A stretch of DNA of 42,958 bases from Bacillota bacterium (lineage in GTDB: Bacteria; Bacillota_I; Bacilli_A; Acholeplasmatales; Acholeplasmataceae): the NCBI GenBank assembly GCA_018818645.1, contig JAHIRQ010000039.1, forward strand, positions 1 to 42,958. Direction: 5' to 3'. The notes beneath the pieces were generated by a model. That model was not told the DNA's origin. It saw only the letters and a program-made list of their open reading frames with translations, and searched no databases. The position numbers and the translations under genes were made by a program. Each line of letters begins with the position of its first letter. Positions within the stretch are counted from its first letter, which is position 1. Positions 41,427-42,958 of this stretch are shown piece after piece.

Positions 41427-41501
41427 GGAGTTATAGCTCAGCGGGAGAGCACTTCCTTGACGTGGAAGGGGTCGTAGGTTCAATCCCTACTAACTTCACC
41501 A
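41427..41501 (+). tRNA. tRNA-Val (anticodon GAC)
   Basis: The sequence folds as a full cloverleaf: acceptor GGAGTTA with TAACTTC (one G-U pair), D-stem GCTC/GAGC, anticodon stem CTTCC/GGAAG with loop TTGACGT giving anticodon GAC, and T-stem GTAGG/CCTAC with loop TTCAATC. The 3' CCA is encoded. It reads GUC and GUU codons. A single tRNA gene with its own promoter and terminator. Confidence 0.96.
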
Positions 41502-41512
41502 TCTATGAAAAT

Positions 41513-41542
41513 AAATTCAATACATCGCGTATTGAATTTTTT
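41513..41542 (+). terminator. Terminator after tRNA-Val
   Basis: ATTCAATAC-ATCGC-GTATTGAAT is a perfect 9-bp stem followed by six T, 13 nt after the tRNA end. Confidence 0.88.
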
Positions 41543-41579
41543 GATAAAAGCCTTAAAAAGTAAGGAGATGAACTACCAA

Positions 41580-41921
41580 ATGGATCAAAAAAAACAACAA
41601 CCACCACATGATAGATACGTCTTGAGTGCATTGGATGGTAAGAAAATAATGGATCAAGAAGAAGGCACTATTTTACTGGATGTAAGAACAGAAATGGAAT
41701 ATCAATCAATACGTATACCAAATGCTTTTTTACTTCCTGTGGATGACGTCATCGATTTGGTAGAAGATTTATATCCCAATAAGGATTTGATCTATATTAT
41801 TTATTGTCGAAGTGGTGTAAGAAGTGCATATGCAAGAAGAGTTATGAAGCATCTAGGCTATCATCATGTCTATGACATGGGAGGTATTATCGATTGGCCT
41901 TATGAAAAAATATCTGGTTGA
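41580..41921 (+). CDS. Rhodanese-like domain protein
   Basis: The 113-residue protein is a single rhodanese domain: ILLDVRTEMEYQSIRIPNAFLLPV and the active loop YCRSGVRSAYA with the persulfide Cys near residue 82, ending YDMGGIIDWPYE. Such proteins transfer sulfane sulfur. The track ORF begins at 41505, next to the tRNA and before its terminator, so that start is wrong. AAGGAG at 41562-41567 allows ATG 41580 (spacing 12) or less likely ATG 41568. The protein lacks a signal peptide. Confidence 0.88.
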   Translation: MDQKKQQPPHDRYVLSALDGKKIMDQEEGTILLDVRTEMEYQSIRIPNAFLLPVDDVIDLVEDLYPNKDLIYIIYCRSGVRSAYARRVMKHLGYHHVYDMGGIIDWPYEKISG

Positions 41922-41929
41922 ACTCAAAC

Positions 41930-41951
41930 AAAGGTCAAATTGACCTTTTTC
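41930..41951 (+). terminator. Terminator after the rhodanese gene
   Basis: AAAGGTCA-AAT-TGACCTTT is followed by T residues. Confidence 0.83.
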
Positions 41952-42017
41952 TTTTAAATGTTTTCAGGTTATAGAAAAAATTGTATAATAGAACTATGAA
42001 TTAAGGTAGGTGAAACC

Positions 42018-42626
42018 ATGAGTGAAAAGGAAAAAATGCTGGATGGAAAGCTTTATATTGCAGATGATATTGAACTCAGACAAATGTCGATTGAAGCAAA
42101 GCGAGTGATGTATGAGTATAATCGAACAGGTGAATATGATGATCTATACCGAAAAAAATTAATCAAAACTATTTTCAAATCTACTGGAGAGAATTTTAAA
42201 ATTCAACCACCGATTTATATCGACTATGGAAAGCATATTTCGATAGGAGAAAACTTTTATGCGAATCATGATTGTATATTTTTAGATGTCAATGAAATCG
42301 AGATTAAAGATAATGTCATGTTTGGTCCAAGAGTATCCATTTTTACAGCAGGACATCCAATAGATGCAGCAGTTCGAAGAGAACAACTTGAATTTGGACT
42401 CAAGGTCACTATTGGTCATGATAGTTGGATAGGTGGAAATGTTGTTATCAATCCTGGTGTTACGATTGGTGATCGAACTGTGATTGGTTCTGGATCGGTA
42501 GTTACAAAAGATATACCAAGTGATGTAATAGCATTTGGCAATCCATGTAAAGTTATTCGAAAAATTACTGCTGAAGATCAAAAGATTTGGGAAGACAAAA
42601 AAAAGGAATATCATTTATCAAAATAG
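42018..42626 (+). CDS. Maltose/galactoside O-acetyltransferase-type hexapeptide acetyltransferase
   Basis: The 202-residue protein starts with the Mac domain typical of sugar O-acetyltransferases (EKMLDGKLYIADDIEL...AKRVMYEYNRT) and continues with a left-handed beta-helix of hexapeptide repeats. FTAGHPIDAAVRRE holds the catalytic His, and IGHDSWIGGNVVINPGVTIGDRTVIGSGSVVTKDIP is the acetyl-CoA-binding helix. It acetylates a sugar or related hydroxyl compound; the substrate is not defined. The GGTAGGTG before the ATG is the ribosome site. Confidence 0.92.
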   Translation: MSEKEKMLDGKLYIADDIELRQMSIEAKRVMYEYNRTGEYDDLYRKKLIKTIFKSTGENFKIQPPIYIDYGKHISIGENFYANHDCIFLDVNEIEIKDNVMFGPRVSIFTAGHPIDAAVRREQLEFGLKVTIGHDSWIGGNVVINPGVTIGDRTVIGSGSVVTKDIPSDVIAFGNPCKVIRKITAEDQKIWEDKKKEYHLSK

Positions 42627-42635
42627 GGGTAATCC

Positions 42636-42958
42636 ATGCTAGAGACAGAATTATTTCAACCCATTAAAGAATTTTTAGAAAACCAAGGATATCAAGTCAA
42701 AGGTGAAATCGGTGCAATCGATTGTTTTGCGATGAAAAATAATGAATCGATAGCGGTAGAACTAAAGACTTCAATCACTTTAAAACTCATTTATCAGGCT
42801 GTAGAAAGACAAAAAATAGCGGATTCTGTATATGTTGCAATACCAAAGAGTGCAATTGCTAGTCATAGAAGTCAATACAAGTCATTTCTATTACTTTTAA
42901 GAAGACTTTCAGTAGGACTCTTAATTGTCTCTAGTTCAGGAGTTGAAGTGCTTCTAGA
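42636..42958 (+). CDS. DUF2161-like protein (possible PD-(D/E)XK nuclease fold), 3' end cut by window
   Basis: This frame starts at ATG 42636 behind AGGGGT, 9 nt after the acetyltransferase stop, and stays open to the window end (107 codons); it is absent from the ORF track. The visible part reads LETELFQPIKEFLENQGYQVKGEIGAIDCFAMKNN and SIAVELKTSITLKLIYQAVERQKIAD. The Asp of GAIDC and the E-x-K of VELKTS fit the PD-(D/E)XK phosphodiesterase core seen in DUF2161, a match made from memory. Tight spacing suggests co-transcription with the acetyltransferase gene. The C-terminal part is not visible. Confidence 0.72.
   Translation, partial: MLETELFQPIKEFLENQGYQVKGEIGAIDCFAMKNNESIAVELKTSITLKLIYQAVERQKIADSVYVAIPKSAIASHRSQYKSFLLLLRRLSVGLLIVSSSGVEVLL

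Noticed and set aside
41505-41579. N-terminal extension of the rhodanese ORF to 41505
   Set aside because: It starts next to the tRNA 3' end and runs through the tRNA terminator; a ribosome site occurs only at 41562.
42282-42614. Minus-strand ORF of 110 residues
   Set aside because: It is antisense to the hexapeptide acetyltransferase, whose repeat motifs are clear.
1-42958. Mycoplasma genetic code (UGA as Trp)
   Set aside because: Several intact families end at TGA exactly where the next gene starts (accC, birA, DUF1015), and Trp is TGG throughout.
1-42958. Mobile elements or CRISPR arrays
   Set aside because: No transposase, integrase or regularly spaced direct repeat was seen on either strand.

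Overview
The window is a gene-dense, AT-rich (roughly one-third G+C) bacterial chromosome segment. Shine-Dalgarno sites are strong, many genes overlap by ATGA, and short Rho-independent hairpins separate the transcripts. UGA is used as a normal stop (DUF1015, accC, birA and bioY genes) and Trp is TGG, so the Mycoplasma code 4 is excluded. The gene set (FabV and FabK-type enoyl reductases, lipid-anchored CotH-like protein, LytTR regulator, beta-propeller membrane protein, DegV, BioY) and the base composition suggest a Firmicutes/Mollicutes-type organism, perhaps Acholeplasma- or Izemoplasma-like. That placement is inference. No phage, IS element or CRISPR array was seen.

Layout. 1-3021: 3' part of fabV and a FabK/PfaD-type flavin oxidoreductase preceded by a 33-codon ORF. 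3078-6556: CopZ-like protein, MFS transporter, membrane-anchored glycerophosphodiesterase and a lipoprotein. 6626-10337: serine operon DUF1015-serC-serA behind a good promoter carrying a cre-like palindrome. 10441-15621: small membrane proteins, DegV, a GH105-type glycosidase (TTG start), an AhpD-like protein and gamma-glutamyltransferase. 15774-20739: DNA glycosylase, gnd, zwf, cyclase-type hydrolase, GNAT and D-2-hydroxyacid dehydrogenase, a tight operon with the oxidative pentose-phosphate dehydrogenases at its core. 20804-29940: a type II fatty-acid operon accB-accC-accD-accA-fabH-fabD-fabG-fabF-fabZ-birA-bioY, behind a strong promoter and a 250-nt structured leader. 30001-34923: DUF1295 membrane protein, then a fluoride riboswitch controlling a cation/proton antiporter, then a Trk potassium system with two small TrkA proteins. 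35083-39208: LytTR regulator, beta-propeller membrane protein, CotH-like lipoprotein. 39375-42958: ferredoxin/flavodoxin-NADP reductase-like flavoprotein, small conserved proteins, tRNA-Val(GAC), rhodanese, hexapeptide acetyltransferase, and the start of a DUF2161-like protein.

How the parts fit. The FAS II operon makes malonyl-CoA (AccABCD) and runs chain initiation, condensation, reduction and dehydration; FabV and the FabK-like protein at the left edge could supply the last reduction. BirA and BioY supply and attach the biotin that AccB needs. Zwf and Gnd can generate the reduced cofactor the pathway uses. A palindrome TTTGA-N3-TCAAA, like the core I recall for the FabT operator of lactic acid bacteria, occurs perfectly three times, all between genes: before accB (with a second imperfect copy 16 bp on), between the yesK-like gene and the glycosylase-gnd-zwf operon, and before the NADP reductase-like gene. 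A near copy precedes the FabK-like gene. This possible lipid/redox regulon, the accB leader RNA, the LytTR/beta-propeller pair and the fluoride riboswitch are the main points of interest.
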